Shown here: piece after piece, positions 45,251 through 53,992 of the stretch | Numbering within the stretch: the stretch's first letter is position 1 | How the letters are laid out: each line of letters starts with the position of its first letter | Source: an uncultured Marinilabiliaceae bacterium | GTDB lineage: Bacteria > Bacteroidota > Bacteroidia > Bacteroidales > Marinilabiliaceae | DNA length: 64,000 nt | Assembly: GCA_937920475.1 (NCBI GenBank) | Contig: CALEUX010000015.1 | Span: 62,001-126,000 of the forward strand | Reading direction: 5' to 3' | The notes under the pieces: model-generated | What the model saw: the letters and a program-made list of their open reading frames with translations, nothing else | The model's database searches: none | What the model was told of the DNA's origin: nothing | Position numbers and translations under genes: made by a program

Positions 45251-46117
45251 ATGAATCTGTCTAACCAAAAACCATATCTTTTTATAGCTAAAACCAGTTT
45301 TAGGTTACTGGTGTTGCTGATTCTTGTGAGTTGTTGTTATGTTGGCTCTGAGGCAAATGGGCAATGTCACGAAAAGAACACTGTTTTCACCGCCGGAGAA
45401 GAAGCCCATTACCACGCCTATTATAACTGGAAGTTTATTTGGTTAAATGCCGGGAAAGTAACTTTTTCGGTAACGAAATCAGACTGGAAGGGAAATCCGG
45501 CTTTTCTTCTGTCGAGCATTGGGGTTACTCATCGTGGTTACGATAAGTTTTACAGGGTTCGCGATACTTTCGAGGTATATGTTGACCCATTAACCATTCA
45601 GCCTTTTGAGTTCAGGCAGATTACCAATGAGGGCTCATTCTCGGCCAAACATCATTATGTTTTTAATAAAACCAACAAAACTATTCGCACCGAAATTAGC
45701 AGAGATGGCGGCCCTTTGGAAACCAAATTTTTAGACTGGCCCGATTGCACATTCGATTTGTTGTCGATGGTTTATCAGGCGCGTAACATCGATTTCAACA
45801 AGTATAAAAAAGGTGATAAAATTCCAATAAGAATGATTATAGATGGTGAACTTCATAACCTCTATATTCGTTATTTGGGTTTAGAAACCATTAAAAACCG
45901 CGATGGGAAATGGTATCGGTGTCTTAAATTTTCACCATTGCTTGTTAAAGGTACCATATTTGAGTCGGGAGAAGGGATGACCGTTTGGGTTACCGACGAT
46001 TTAAACCGGCTACCCATCATTGTTGAAGCAAAAATTCTGGTAGGGTCGGTAAAAGCCGTGTTTTACGAGGCAAAAGGTTTAAAGTATCCGATGACTGCCG
46101 AAGTGAGCAAGCCCTAA
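45251..46117 (+). CDS. DUF3108 exported protein
   Basis: 288 residues with a signal peptide (VLLILVSCCYVGSEANG). The mature start CHEKNTVFTAGEEAHYHAYY and the WKFIWLNAGKVTFSV strand fit DUF3108, predicted beta-barrel-like periplasmic proteins. The late GMTVWVTDDLNRLPIIVEAK segment is the family hallmark. Function is unknown. It directly follows the Ig lipoprotein. Confidence 0.82.
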   Translation: MNLSNQKPYLFIAKTSFRLLVLLILVSCCYVGSEANGQCHEKNTVFTAGEEAHYHAYYNWKFIWLNAGKVTFSVTKSDWKGNPAFLLSSIGVTHRGYDKFYRVRDTFEVYVDPLTIQPFEFRQITNEGSFSAKHHYVFNKTNKTIRTEISRDGGPLETKFLDWPDCTFDLLSMVYQARNIDFNKYKKGDKIPIRMIIDGELHNLYIRYLGLETIKNRDGKWYRCLKFSPLLVKGTIFESGEGMTVWVTDDLNRLPIIVEAKILVGSVKAVFYEAKGLKYPMTAEVSKP

Positions 46118-46137
46118 TTCTTTTTCAATTGGCACCT

Positions 46138-46375
46138 GACCACTGAACTACAATTTTTTCTGACACATGAAACGAGCCATGTGTAAACCTTCCACACACA
46201 GGGTGATGATTATTTTACGAGTTCCATGTGGCCTTTGTAAAACAAATTATAAGCACATGAAATGAGCCATATGGAAGGTTTCGGCACACAGAAGAATAGC
46301 CTGTCCCGATTTATCGGGAACTATTTGGTGAGTTCCATCTGACCATTAAAAATTAAATTTTAGATACATGAAAAA
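46138..46375. repeat. Imperfect tandem leader repeats ahead of the CHAD gene
   Basis: The word ACATGAAA recurs at about 46166, 46256 and 46367 (the last is the start codon region of the CHAD gene). The units share GTTCCATGTGRCC-like and AAATTATA-like words before each ATG. The second unit is about 21 bp longer because of a TCCCGATTTATCGGGA palindrome at 46304-46319. ATGs at 46167 and 46257 open only a short reading frame of 32 codons and a two-codon one. It looks like duplication of the start region. Confidence 0.6.
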
Positions 46376-47168
46376 GCGTGAGATAATAGAACTGGCAGCA
46401 TCACAGTACGAACTGTTTTTGTTGTATTATCTTAATTCCTGCACCGATGGGGAAAAAGAATCCATTCACCAGTTACGTGTCTCATTAAAAAGATTTTATG
46501 CCTTAAAAAAGTTCCTTTTACAAGGTATGAAACCATCAGGTCAGGCGCAACTTGTTTACAATCTTGAGCCAATTCGATTGGTTTACAAAGCAGGAGGAAA
46601 AGTTAGAGATTTACAGGTAATTTTTGATGTTGCCTGCAGTTCTGCTCCAGATAGGGCCCCGGAAGCTTTCACCAATTATTTGCAGGAGTTAATTCAGGAA
46701 CGTTTGGATGCATTTATCGCATTATCACAGAAGGTTCAATTGCCTCCCCATCACGAGTTTATCCATAATCTAAAAAACCACCTTGATAAGTTTTACCGTA
46801 GTTACAGTGGTAAACTGGAGCAGTTTATGTCGGAAAACTTAAAAGTGGCCTGCTTTTACATTCAATCAACCGACCCGGGAGAGTTGTGGCACGATGCCCG
46901 AACTTTAATCAAACAGAATTATCTACTGATGCAATTGGCATTGAATCATAATCAACACAGGTATAGCTCCGGCGAAATTCAGTATTACCGGAATTTAGAA
47001 CAATTGCTTGGCGAATGGCACGATTGGGTTGTGCTAAAAAAATATGCCCTGCGTTTTGAATTAACGAGGGCATTTGAAATGGAGGCTTATTTAAATCAGG
47101 TTTCTAAGTCGATGCACTTACTGGAAAATACAATTTTGGAAACCATTGGTTCTATTAACCAAAATTAA
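46368..47168 (+). CDS. CHAD-domain protein
   Basis: 266 residues. IHQLRVSLKRFYALKKFLL near residue 35 is the family signature, and the protein is nearly all alpha-helical with many His, Arg and Lys (for example KVRDLQVI and GEWHDWVVLKKYALRF). CHAD domains bind polyphosphate in other bacteria, usually with a CYTH partner that is absent here. The gene converges on the unknown minus-strand gene, their stops sharing the bases TTAA. Confidence 0.83.
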   Translation: MKKREIIELAASQYELFLLYYLNSCTDGEKESIHQLRVSLKRFYALKKFLLQGMKPSGQAQLVYNLEPIRLVYKAGGKVRDLQVIFDVACSSAPDRAPEAFTNYLQELIQERLDAFIALSQKVQLPPHHEFIHNLKNHLDKFYRSYSGKLEQFMSENLKVACFYIQSTDPGELWHDARTLIKQNYLLMQLALNHNQHRYSSGEIQYYRNLEQLLGEWHDWVVLKKYALRFELTRAFEMEAYLNQVSKSMHLLENTILETIGSINQN

Positions 47169-47626
47169 GCGTATTCTCTTTTAAGAAACATTCCTGGAAC
47201 TTCATTTTTGAAAAGTGTTTCCGACGTTTCTGTTTTATGATTCTTTTTAATGGTAAATCCAAACGACTTGGGGTAGTTCATAAATGTTTCATAGAATTTT
47301 ACCTGCTCAAAGTAATTAAGTTTAATATCTGTTGGGCTTAACAGGTATTTTTTTATCCAAAAGTTGGCTTTAATATCCAGATCAAGAGTTTGCAGTCCTT
47401 TTATTTTTACAAAATAATCCAGAATCTGCTCATCGTTAAAGCGTTGGTTTGTCAGTTGATGAAAAACATTCATAACTTCGGCTTGTTGTTCTTTGCCACC
47501 CGGAAACAATAACGATAACAAAATAGCCTGAGCTTTACCTTTAATAAAAGTAGGAAGATAAAACTTATATATCCAAACGGATACAGCAGTTAGAAGGGCT
47601 ATCGACGCAATAATCCAGTAAATCAT
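47165..47626 (-). CDS. Unknown membrane-anchored protein
   Basis: 153 residues. One N-terminal membrane helix (YWIIASIALLTAVSVWIYKF) is followed by a soluble helical part with HQLTNQRFNDEQILDYFVK and a basic C-terminus (FTIKKNHKTETSETLFK). I do not recognise a family. It is a plausible lone gene: normal codon use, its own start, no strong signals. Its end overlaps the CHAD gene stop by 4 nt. Confidence 0.65.
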   Translation of the reverse strand: MIYWIIASIALLTAVSVWIYKFYLPTFIKGKAQAILLSLLFPGGKEQQAEVMNVFHQLTNQRFNDEQILDYFVKIKGLQTLDLDIKANFWIKKYLLSPTDIKLNYFEQVKFYETFMNYPKSFGFTIKKNHKTETSETLFKNEVPGMFLKREYA

Positions 47627-47945
47627 GTTTTCAGTTTTAATTGCTTTCTATTACGGAATTTTTCTGAAAAGGTTATACTTTTCTGCTTAATTAAGGGTTT
47701 TGCTTCTTTTTGCAGTTATTCGTGAAAACATTCCCGAAGGTTTTTCGTTTTTGACCAGTGAGTTGTTTCTTTGGATAAAAATGGCACTGTGATTGGTAAG
47801 GCTTTTTGCCTTGTATTTAAAAGGCAAGCTTGATTAATTTATTTTTTTACATCCAGAAATTAACCACGGATGAAATTCAGTTGGACAGACCATTTTAGCA
47901 AGCATTCTAATAACTGTTATTCAGCAACATACTTGCTATTAAAAC
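47627..47945. other. 319-bp gap with a weak hairpin
   Basis: AT-rich with no ORF. TTGCCTT and AAGGCAA near 47809-47830 form a 7-bp stem with an 8-base loop but no clear T-run, so terminator function is doubtful. It separates the unknown membrane gene from the glycosyltransferase. Confidence 0.4.
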
Positions 47946-49007
47946 CTAAAAATATGTTCTAAAGGAGGCTTCTGATATTTTAAAAAGTTGCTTTAGTGAT
48001 ATGGCCTTAAAATCAGTCTGACTTATAGCAAAGTGATTCTTTTGGTGATGATATCCTGCCAGATATTCCTGCTCAGTTTGTCCGGGCGTTGGTATTACAA
48101 TGGCGCTCTTTTTTAAATACCAAAGGTCCATCAAGGTTGTATAACCCGAGCGGCAAATTACATAAGGCGTTTTAGTAATCAGGTATTTTAATTGCCCTGA
48201 TTTTAGATGTGGAAGAATTTGCAAATTACACGAATTGTCTGATGAAATAGCTTTGATTTCCGGCTTTCCGGCAATAATTAGGGTTTTAATATTTTCAGAC
48301 ATCGCCTTTTCTGAAATAATTTTCTGCAAAATGGTTCTTTGCGGCTCAGGCCCCGATAATATCACCAGCAAATCCGGTGCGTATTTTTCTGTTGTTGTTA
48401 ATTCCAAGGGCTCATCATAAGAATCTGCAAAGCGGGAAAGAGGCCCTATGAATCGGGCATTTTGGGGTAGTTTGTACCGATGGGCCAAATCGCCTGCCAG
48501 CAAATCAGGCAGAGGGCTGTCAGGAATCCAGCACTCTGAAAATCCTGAGACAAGCAATTTAATCAAACAATGAAATGGTTTCTCCAACCAGCTTAAGCCG
48601 CTTGGCATTTTCAGCATTAACTGGTGAGTGATGATAACACTTTTTACTTTTGAATGCCGCACCCCATAGCGGTTATCAGATATTATGCAGGCAGGCTTGT
48701 ACTTTTTTACCAGTTTTGCAGTAATCTGCTTTTCTCTAATTAGCCAGAATAAAGCCAAAGGCAGTTGTTGCATCAGTTTCCATATCTGGTTGTTGCCTGA
48801 TGAATAAGTGATATGTGCACCCTGAAAATAGTCGGTTTCAATACCCGGAACTTCCTGTTGAAGCAATTGGATAATATTGGCTTCTGAGGCAACCACTACC
48901 CTATAGCCTTGCTGCAGATAACTTCGAATAATAGGTATATCACGGGTTGCATGCCCAAGTCCCCAGTTAAGCGGGCAAACCAATATGGTATCCGGCTGTT
49001 GACCCAT
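47946..49007 (-). CDS. GT28-like glycosyltransferase
   Basis: 353 residues. VCPLNWGLGHATRDIPIIR is the acceptor-side loop of MurG/GT28-type enzymes, and the C-terminal ICRSGYTTLMDLWYLKKSAIVIPTPGQTEQEYLA is the donor-binding end, quoted here only in part as ICRSGYTTLMDLW. It probably transfers a sugar to a lipid or glycan acceptor; the donor is not clear. It starts 10 nt after the radical SAM gene, suggesting one operon. Confidence 0.72.
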   Translation of the reverse strand: MGQQPDTILVCPLNWGLGHATRDIPIIRSYLQQGYRVVVASEANIIQLLQQEVPGIETDYFQGAHITYSSGNNQIWKLMQQLPLALFWLIREKQITAKLVKKYKPACIISDNRYGVRHSKVKSVIITHQLMLKMPSGLSWLEKPFHCLIKLLVSGFSECWIPDSPLPDLLAGDLAHRYKLPQNARFIGPLSRFADSYDEPLELTTTEKYAPDLLVILSGPEPQRTILQKIISEKAMSENIKTLIIAGKPEIKAISSDNSCNLQILPHLKSGQLKYLITKTPYVICRSGYTTLMDLWYLKKSAIVIPTPGQTEQEYLAGYHHQKNHFAISQTDFKAISLKQLFKISEASFRTYF

Positions 49008-49017
49008 TTGTTAATTT

Positions 49018-49797
49018 CTAATAAGAAACCTGAACTTTAATGTTTAGCGATTTAACCAATGCAGCTATCTGGTCGAGGCGTTCCGGCGAAACCTTTTCAA
49101 GTGTATGCACCGGGGTGTCTCTTTCAATGGTGTAAACCATAACTTCGCGTGGGGCAATATACTCAACTAAACGAAGCCATGCTTCTACTTCCTGGTCGGT
49201 ACTGTTATCTATTAAAGTACCGTTAAATGTACCTTTTACAAAAAGTGTTTGAATAATTAACCGGCCATTAAAGCTTTTTAAATATCCTATGGTTTCTTCC
49301 AAATCGAAATGGCCTTGTGGACGGTCGAGAATGCGTATGGTATCGGGGTTGGCCGAGTCGAGCTTCAGAATATTATCATCAACCTTTAAAAGAGCGTTAA
49401 AAATGGAAGGCGAATAAATGCGCGATGCATTCGATAGCACAGCAACTTTGGCATTGGGGCAATATTGGTTGCGAAGAGCTATGGTGTCGTCAATTATTGA
49501 GGGAAATTGAGGGTGCAGCGTGGGTTCGCCATTGCCGGCAAAAGTAATAACATCGGGAGGTGTGCCAGTAGCGTTCATGTCGGACAATTTGGTTTCGAGG
49601 GCATCTTTTATCTCATCACGATCGGGCAAAACCGAAGTGGGTGCATTGCTTCCGGGGTTTAACCCGCATTCGCAATAAATACAATCGAACGAACATACTT
49701 TACGGTTAACGGGTAACAGGTTAATACCCAACGAAACCCCTAAACGTCGGCTATTTACCGGACCAAAAACAATTTTATCAAACAAAAATGTGGGCAT
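49018..49797 (-). CDS. Radical SAM protein (COG0731-like)
   Basis: 259 residues. The cluster motif is CSFDCIYC (CxxxCxxC) near residues 34-41, with FAGNGEPTLHP as the SAM-binding strand. NPDTIRILDRPQG and ERLDQIAALVKSLN complete it. Its likeness is to wybutosine/Fe-S-type radical SAM enzymes with unknown target. It is the promoter-proximal gene of a pair with the glycosyltransferase. Confidence 0.83.
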   Translation of the reverse strand: MPTFLFDKIVFGPVNSRRLGVSLGINLLPVNRKVCSFDCIYCECGLNPGSNAPTSVLPDRDEIKDALETKLSDMNATGTPPDVITFAGNGEPTLHPQFPSIIDDTIALRNQYCPNAKVAVLSNASRIYSPSIFNALLKVDDNILKLDSANPDTIRILDRPQGHFDLEETIGYLKSFNGRLIIQTLFVKGTFNGTLIDNSTDQEVEAWLRLVEYIAPREVMVYTIERDTPVHTLEKVSPERLDQIAALVKSLNIKVQVSY

Positions 49798-49816
49798 AAT
49801 ATACTGTGAGTTTTAG

Positions 49817-49824
49817 CAAAGGTA
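49817..49824 (-). promoter_or_regulatory. -7 box of the radical SAM-glycosyltransferase pair
   Basis: Minus-strand TACCTTTG, 20 nt before the ATG at 49797. It lies about 60 bp from the divergent holB box. Confidence 0.4.
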
Positions 49825-49885
49825 AGGCTTTCTGCCGACTCGATAAACAGACTCCGGGGTATAATTCCAAATCGGATGAATTTGC

Positions 49886-49893
49886 TATCTTTG
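49886..49893 (+). promoter_or_regulatory. -7 box of the holB operon
   Basis: TATCTTTG, perfect consensus, 20 nt before the ATG at 49914. It supports that ATG over the upstream track start at 49806. Confidence 0.55.
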
Positions 49894-49913
49894 ACAAGAG
49901 TAAAAACAATGTG

Positions 49914-51035
49914 ATGCTATTTAAAGATGTAATTGGTCAGGAATCTGTTAAGGCGCACCTTCTTAAATCGGTAAAAGAAGGAAGAGTCGGTCATTCTTAT
50001 TTGTTTGCCGGGCCCGAAGGGGTGGGAAGCCTTTCATTGGCCATTGCATTTGCGCGGTATTTAAACTGCCTGAACTCTGGCGAAACCGATGCCTGCGAGT
50101 CGTGTAGCTCATGCATAAAAACGGCAAAACTGGTCCACCCCGATATACACTTTGTATTTCCGGTTGTTAAAAAGGGTAGCTCCACACCGGTAAGTGACGA
50201 TTACATTAGCGAATGGAGAAGCTTTGTGTTAGCCAACCCGTATTTTAGCGCCGGTCAATGGTTTGCCAATATTGCCGACGACAAGAAAGCAGGAATGATT
50301 TATGCCGAGGAGAGCTTGTCGGTTATACGAAAGTTGGGGCTAAAGAATTTTGAAGGTAAGTTTAAGATAATGATTATCTGGCTGCCCGAAAAAATGAATG
50401 AAACCGGTGGCAATAAACTTTTAAAAATTCTTGAAGAACCACCTTCCAATACTGTTTTCATGTTGGTTTCTGAAAACCCGGGAGCGCTGCTCGGAACCAT
50501 ATTATCGCGCACACAACGAATTGAGGTGCCATTTATCGAAGTTTCAGCATTAACAAAAGTACTTCAGGAGAAATATGAGCTGGGAACCGAACAGGCTGAA
50601 GCATTGGCCCGATTGTCAAATGGCAATATGGTTAAGGCGCTCGATAACCTTGATAGCGGCGTTGATAAATCGGGTTATTTAGATTTATTTGTGCGTATCA
50701 TGAGGGCCACATACAGCAGAAAAATTTTCGAAATTGTTGACTGGGTTGATGATGTTAGCCCCATGTCGCGCGATAATATCAGAAATTTCTTAACTTACGC
50801 CATTGGGATGTTGCGCGATAGTTTTATTTTTAACTTTAAGCAGCCTGAACTGGTGTTTTTAAGTGCCGGCGAAAAAGATTTTGTTTCCAGGTTTTCCCCT
50901 TTTATCAATAACGATAATTTGTTACGAATGGTTGAAGAACTGGAACTGGCCTGCGCACAAATAGAGCAAAATGGCAATTCGAAAATAATCCTGTTCGATA
51001 TGGCCATTAAAATGGTTGGAATGTTTAAGCAATAA
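49914..51035 (+). CDS. holB: DNA polymerase III delta prime subunit
   Basis: 373 residues from the ATG at 49914 (MLFKDVIGQESVKAHLLKSV). The AAA+ fold is visible: the P-loop reads GPEGVGSLSLA and lacks the usual Lys, so ATP binding is probably lost, as in known delta prime subunits. Four Cys (CLN...CESCSSC) near 59-75 form a zinc finger, and LKILEEPPSNTVF and LSRTQRI are sensor regions. It helps load the sliding clamp. It is followed 90 nt later by the PSP1 gene. Confidence 0.87.
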   Translation: MLFKDVIGQESVKAHLLKSVKEGRVGHSYLFAGPEGVGSLSLAIAFARYLNCLNSGETDACESCSSCIKTAKLVHPDIHFVFPVVKKGSSTPVSDDYISEWRSFVLANPYFSAGQWFANIADDKKAGMIYAEESLSVIRKLGLKNFEGKFKIMIIWLPEKMNETGGNKLLKILEEPPSNTVFMLVSENPGALLGTILSRTQRIEVPFIEVSALTKVLQEKYELGTEQAEALARLSNGNMVKALDNLDSGVDKSGYLDLFVRIMRATYSRKIFEIVDWVDDVSPMSRDNIRNFLTYAIGMLRDSFIFNFKQPELVFLSAGEKDFVSRFSPFINNDNLLRMVEELELACAQIEQNGNSKIILFDMAIKMVGMFKQ

Positions 51036-51125
51036 ATATTGCTTAATTATACAGTAATATATATACATTGCCAATGGCAATGCCTGTACAACCAAGGCCT
51101 GGAGCCTTGAAAATTTGTAGTAAAG

Positions 51126-52265
51126 ATGGATACAGATATAATTGAAAGCAAGGTAAGTAAATGTGACAGTTGTGGCGATCGCTGCGGAAAACTTGAAGTT
51201 TTCGACTGGTTGGGCGACATACCGGATATGCCCGGTATTACAGATATTGTTGAAGTTCAGTTTAAGAATACGCGTAAAAGCTATTTTAAAAATGCCACTC
51301 AAGGGCGGCTTCAAAAAGGAGATATTGTTGCTGTTGAAGCTTCACCGGGACACGATATTGGCATTATTACCCTTACAGGTGAGCTGGTGCTGCTTCAAAT
51401 GAAAAAGAACAACATTGCACCTGCATCATACGAGTTTAGAAGGGTTTATAGAAAAGCCAAGCAGGTCGATATTGAAAAATGGGAAGAAGCCCGTGGAATG
51501 GAACGTCAAACAATGCTCGAGGCCAGAAGTATTGCCCAAAAACTTGGATTGAATATGAAGATTGGCGATGTGGAATATCAGGGCGATAGAACCAAAGCCA
51601 TCTTTTATTACATTGCCGACGAAAGAGTCGATTTTCGTGAACTCATTAAAGTTTTGGCCGACAGGTTTAAAGTTCGCATTGAAATGCGACAGATTGGAGC
51701 ACGCCAGGAAGCCGGTCGCATTGGCGGAATTGGCCCTTGTGGGCGCGAATTGTGCTGCTCTACCTGGATGACCAATTTTGTATCGGTAACTACCAATGCT
51801 GCCCGTTATCAGGAAATATCGCTTAACCCACAAAAGTTAGCCGGCCAGTGCGGAAAACTAAAATGTTGTCTTAACTACGAACTCGATGCTTACATCGATG
51901 CCCAGCAGGATTTCCCAAACACAACCATTGCCCTGGAAACTGATGAAGGCACCTATTACCACATGAAAACAGATGTATTCAAACGCTTGATGTGGTACGG
52001 TTCAGATAGGGAAAGTGGCGGTAAAATTGTGATGCTTTCTGTTGATAAAGTAAAAGAAATACTTCTTTTAAATAAACAGAACCAGAAGGTTAAGAAAATC
52101 AGCGATGAAGCTATTGCTCAGCCCGAATCGGTAGAAATTGGGTACCAAAATGTTGTTGGGCAAGAGAGTATTACCCGGTTCGATGAAAAGGACAAGCGAA
52201 ATCATCAGAAAAAACGTAAAAAACGCAGGCCTAATCGCCCCAATAATGGAAACAGGGATGAATAG
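51126..52265 (+). CDS. PSP1/RicT-like regulatory protein
   Basis: 379 residues. Short Cys clusters occur three times: CDSCGDRCGK near the start, GPCGRELCCSTW near 200-215 and CGKLKCCLNYE near 235-245. The middle matches the PSP1 C-terminal domain (IEMRQIGARQEAGRIGGIG). In Bacillus, RicT with RicA and RicF carries Fe-S clusters and steers RNase Y; no partners are seen here. The tail is Lys/Arg-rich (HQKKRKKRRPNRPNN). It overlaps gldH. Confidence 0.85.
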   Translation: MDTDIIESKVSKCDSCGDRCGKLEVFDWLGDIPDMPGITDIVEVQFKNTRKSYFKNATQGRLQKGDIVAVEASPGHDIGIITLTGELVLLQMKKNNIAPASYEFRRVYRKAKQVDIEKWEEARGMERQTMLEARSIAQKLGLNMKIGDVEYQGDRTKAIFYYIADERVDFRELIKVLADRFKVRIEMRQIGARQEAGRIGGIGPCGRELCCSTWMTNFVSVTTNAARYQEISLNPQKLAGQCGKLKCCLNYELDAYIDAQQDFPNTTIALETDEGTYYHMKTDVFKRLMWYGSDRESGGKIVMLSVDKVKEILLLNKQNQKVKKISDEAIAQPESVEIGYQNVVGQESITRFDEKDKRNHQKKRKKRRPNRPNNGNRDE

Positions 52266-52734
52266 ATATATATTTTTAATCGTGGCATTCTTGTTTTTTA
52301 TGTCAGCCTGCACCAATCGGATAATATTTGAAGAAAGGGTTCAAATGCAGGAAGAAAAATGGGATAAGGACGAGCCAGCCGTGTTTGCAGTGTTGCATCA
52401 GGACACTTCACAGGTGGTTGATGTAGGTATGACTTTTAAACACACCGATGAATATGCCTTCAGCAACCTTTGGGTTTTTCTAGAAGTAAACGGCCCCGAA
52501 GGTTTGGTTCAAAGAGATACACTGGAAATGTTTCTGGCCCATGTCGATGGTCGCTGGCTTGGGGAAAAGAAAAGTAAGAGTTATGAAATTTCTGCATTAT
52601 ATCAGCATGGAGTTAAGTTGTCTAAACCTGGTAATTATTCGTTCTCAGTAATACAAGGTATGAGGCGTAACCAGTTGGAGGGCATACAGGAAATATCGTT
52701 CTGGATTCAGAAAAGCAAACCCTCAGAGAATTGA
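52258..52734 (+). CDS. gldH: Gliding motility lipoprotein GldH
   Basis: 158 residues from the ATG at 52258, which overlaps the PSP1 gene stop. The signal peptide ends in lipobox MSAC, and FEERVQMQEEKWDKDEPAVF and KPGNYSFSVIQGMRRN fit GldH. It is needed for gliding and chitin use in Flavobacterium and belongs to the type IX secretion/gliding set. It matches sprA at the end of the window. Confidence 0.87.
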   Translation: MNRYIFLIVAFLFFMSACTNRIIFEERVQMQEEKWDKDEPAVFAVLHQDTSQVVDVGMTFKHTDEYAFSNLWVFLEVNGPEGLVQRDTLEMFLAHVDGRWLGEKKSKSYEISALYQHGVKLSKPGNYSFSVIQGMRRNQLEGIQEISFWIQKSKPSEN

Positions 52735-52765
52735 GGTTTTTTGAATTCATTAAAATTAATGGTGA

Positions 52766-53545
52766 GTGGCAAAAAATAAGTTACAGAAGTTTGGGGAAAT
52801 GCGTCAGTTTCCCCATGTGGTGCAGGCCGAGTTTAAAGAGGTGTTTCGCAACGATTATAAGCTCAAAGGAAATTGGAGGTCGCAGTTCTTTAATAACTCA
52901 AATCCTCTGGTACTTGAGTTGGGTTGCGGAAAAGGAGAATACAGCGTGGGACTTGCCCGGAAATATCCTCAAAAGAATTTTATTGGCGTTGATATAAAAG
53001 GCTCCCGAATGTATAGCGGAGCAAGCGAATCGTTTAACGAAGGCTTGAAAAATGTGGGTTTTATACGCACCCATATCGAATTAATTGAATCATTTTTTGC
53101 CCCGGACGAGGTGGATGAAATTTGGCTTACTTTTCCCGATCCTCAGATGAATAAAACCAGGAAGCGATTAACTTCCACACGCTTTTTATCGCTCTATTCA
53201 AAGTTTCTAAAACCTGGCGGCATAATTCATTTAAAAACCGATAGCCGGTTTCTATATTCTTACACGTTGCATGTGGTAAACGATAACCATTTTCAGATGA
53301 TTCACAATTACGACGACCTTTATCGGAGTGGTTTGGACAACGAAATACTGAAAATACAAACTTATTATGAAACACGCTTTCTGGCTCATGATATTCCCAT
53401 CAAATATCTCTGTTTTATTCCCGATTTTTCAAACCCGCTAATTGAACCACAGGTTGAAATTGAGCGCGATAATTACCACAATGCCGGACGAAGTGTGAAA
53501 TTGTTCAATACCGACGAGCATGAAGAGCAAGACTTCAGAAGGTGA
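52766..53545 (+). CDS. trmB: tRNA (guanine-N7-)-methyltransferase
   Basis: 259 residues. The start is GTG at 52766: MAKNKLQKFGEM is a conserved TrmB N-terminus in this phylum, which rules out later ATGs. SAM binding LELGCGKGEYSVGLA and IGVDIKGSRMYSGA, then the active-site FPDPQMNKTRKRL, are intact. It methylates G46 of tRNAs. Its end overlaps the alkyltransferase-like gene by 26 nt. Confidence 0.93.
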   Translation: MAKNKLQKFGEMRQFPHVVQAEFKEVFRNDYKLKGNWRSQFFNNSNPLVLELGCGKGEYSVGLARKYPQKNFIGVDIKGSRMYSGASESFNEGLKNVGFIRTHIELIESFFAPDEVDEIWLTFPDPQMNKTRKRLTSTRFLSLYSKFLKPGGIIHLKTDSRFLYSYTLHVVNDNHFQMIHNYDDLYRSGLDNEILKIQTYYETRFLAHDIPIKYLCFIPDFSNPLIEPQVEIERDNYHNAGRSVKLFNTDEHEEQDFRR

Positions 53546-53867
53546 CTTTTTTCAGAAGGTTTATGAAGTAACCCGGCTTATTCCTCCGGGAAAAGTAACA
53601 AGTTATGGGGCAATTGCGGCATTTATTGGCTCACCCGGCGCTGCGCGTATGGTTGGCTGGGCGTTGAACAAATGCGATGGCCAAACTGTTTATGTACCAG
53701 CGCATAGAGTTGTTAACCGTAATGGAATGTTATCAGGCAAACACTATTTCCCGGGGGAGAATGTAATGGAGCAGTTGCTCAAAAACGAGGGAATTATGGT
53801 TGTTCACAATCAGATAGTAAATTTTAAAAAGCATTTCTGGGACCCATTTGTACTTTTAAACGAATAA
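53520..53867 (+). CDS. atl: Alkyltransferase-like protein (MGMT family, Cys lost)
   Basis: 115 residues, a single DNA-binding MGMT domain. The active-site motif reads PAHRVVN where the repair enzyme has PCHRV, so the alkyl-accepting Cys is replaced by Ala. IPPGKVTSYGAIAAFIGSPGAARMVGWAL is the helix-turn-helix, quoted only in part as IPPGKVTSYGAIAAF. ATL proteins bind O6-alkylguanine and hand it to nucleotide excision repair. The start within the trmB end implies coupled translation. Confidence 0.88.
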   Translation: MKSKTSEGDFFQKVYEVTRLIPPGKVTSYGAIAAFIGSPGAARMVGWALNKCDGQTVYVPAHRVVNRNGMLSGKHYFPGENVMEQLLKNEGIMVVHNQIVNFKKHFWDPFVLLNE

Positions 53868-53948
53868 AAAGCCTCTTAGTGTCTATAAAAAAGAGTGTTT
53901 TACTTCAATTAAGGTAGATCAAAACAAGGAGAGTGATTTATTTTTTTT

Positions 53949-53956
53949 TAATTTTG
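53949..53956 (+). promoter_or_regulatory. -7 box of the mrp gene
   Basis: TAATTTTG, perfect consensus, 36 nt before the ATG at 53993, after a T-rich tract. Confidence 0.5.
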
Positions 53957-53992
53957 CGCTAATTTTTAAAAAGTTTAAATAAATATAGTGTT

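Noticed and set aside
46167-46262. Short ORF opened by the first ATG of the leader repeats
   Set aside because: 32 codons, no likeness to any protein I know, and it falls in a repeat; kept only as a possible uORF.
47809-47830. Intrinsic terminator after the GT28-like gene
   Set aside because: The 7-bp stem lacks a T-run on the minus strand, so it is not called as a terminator.
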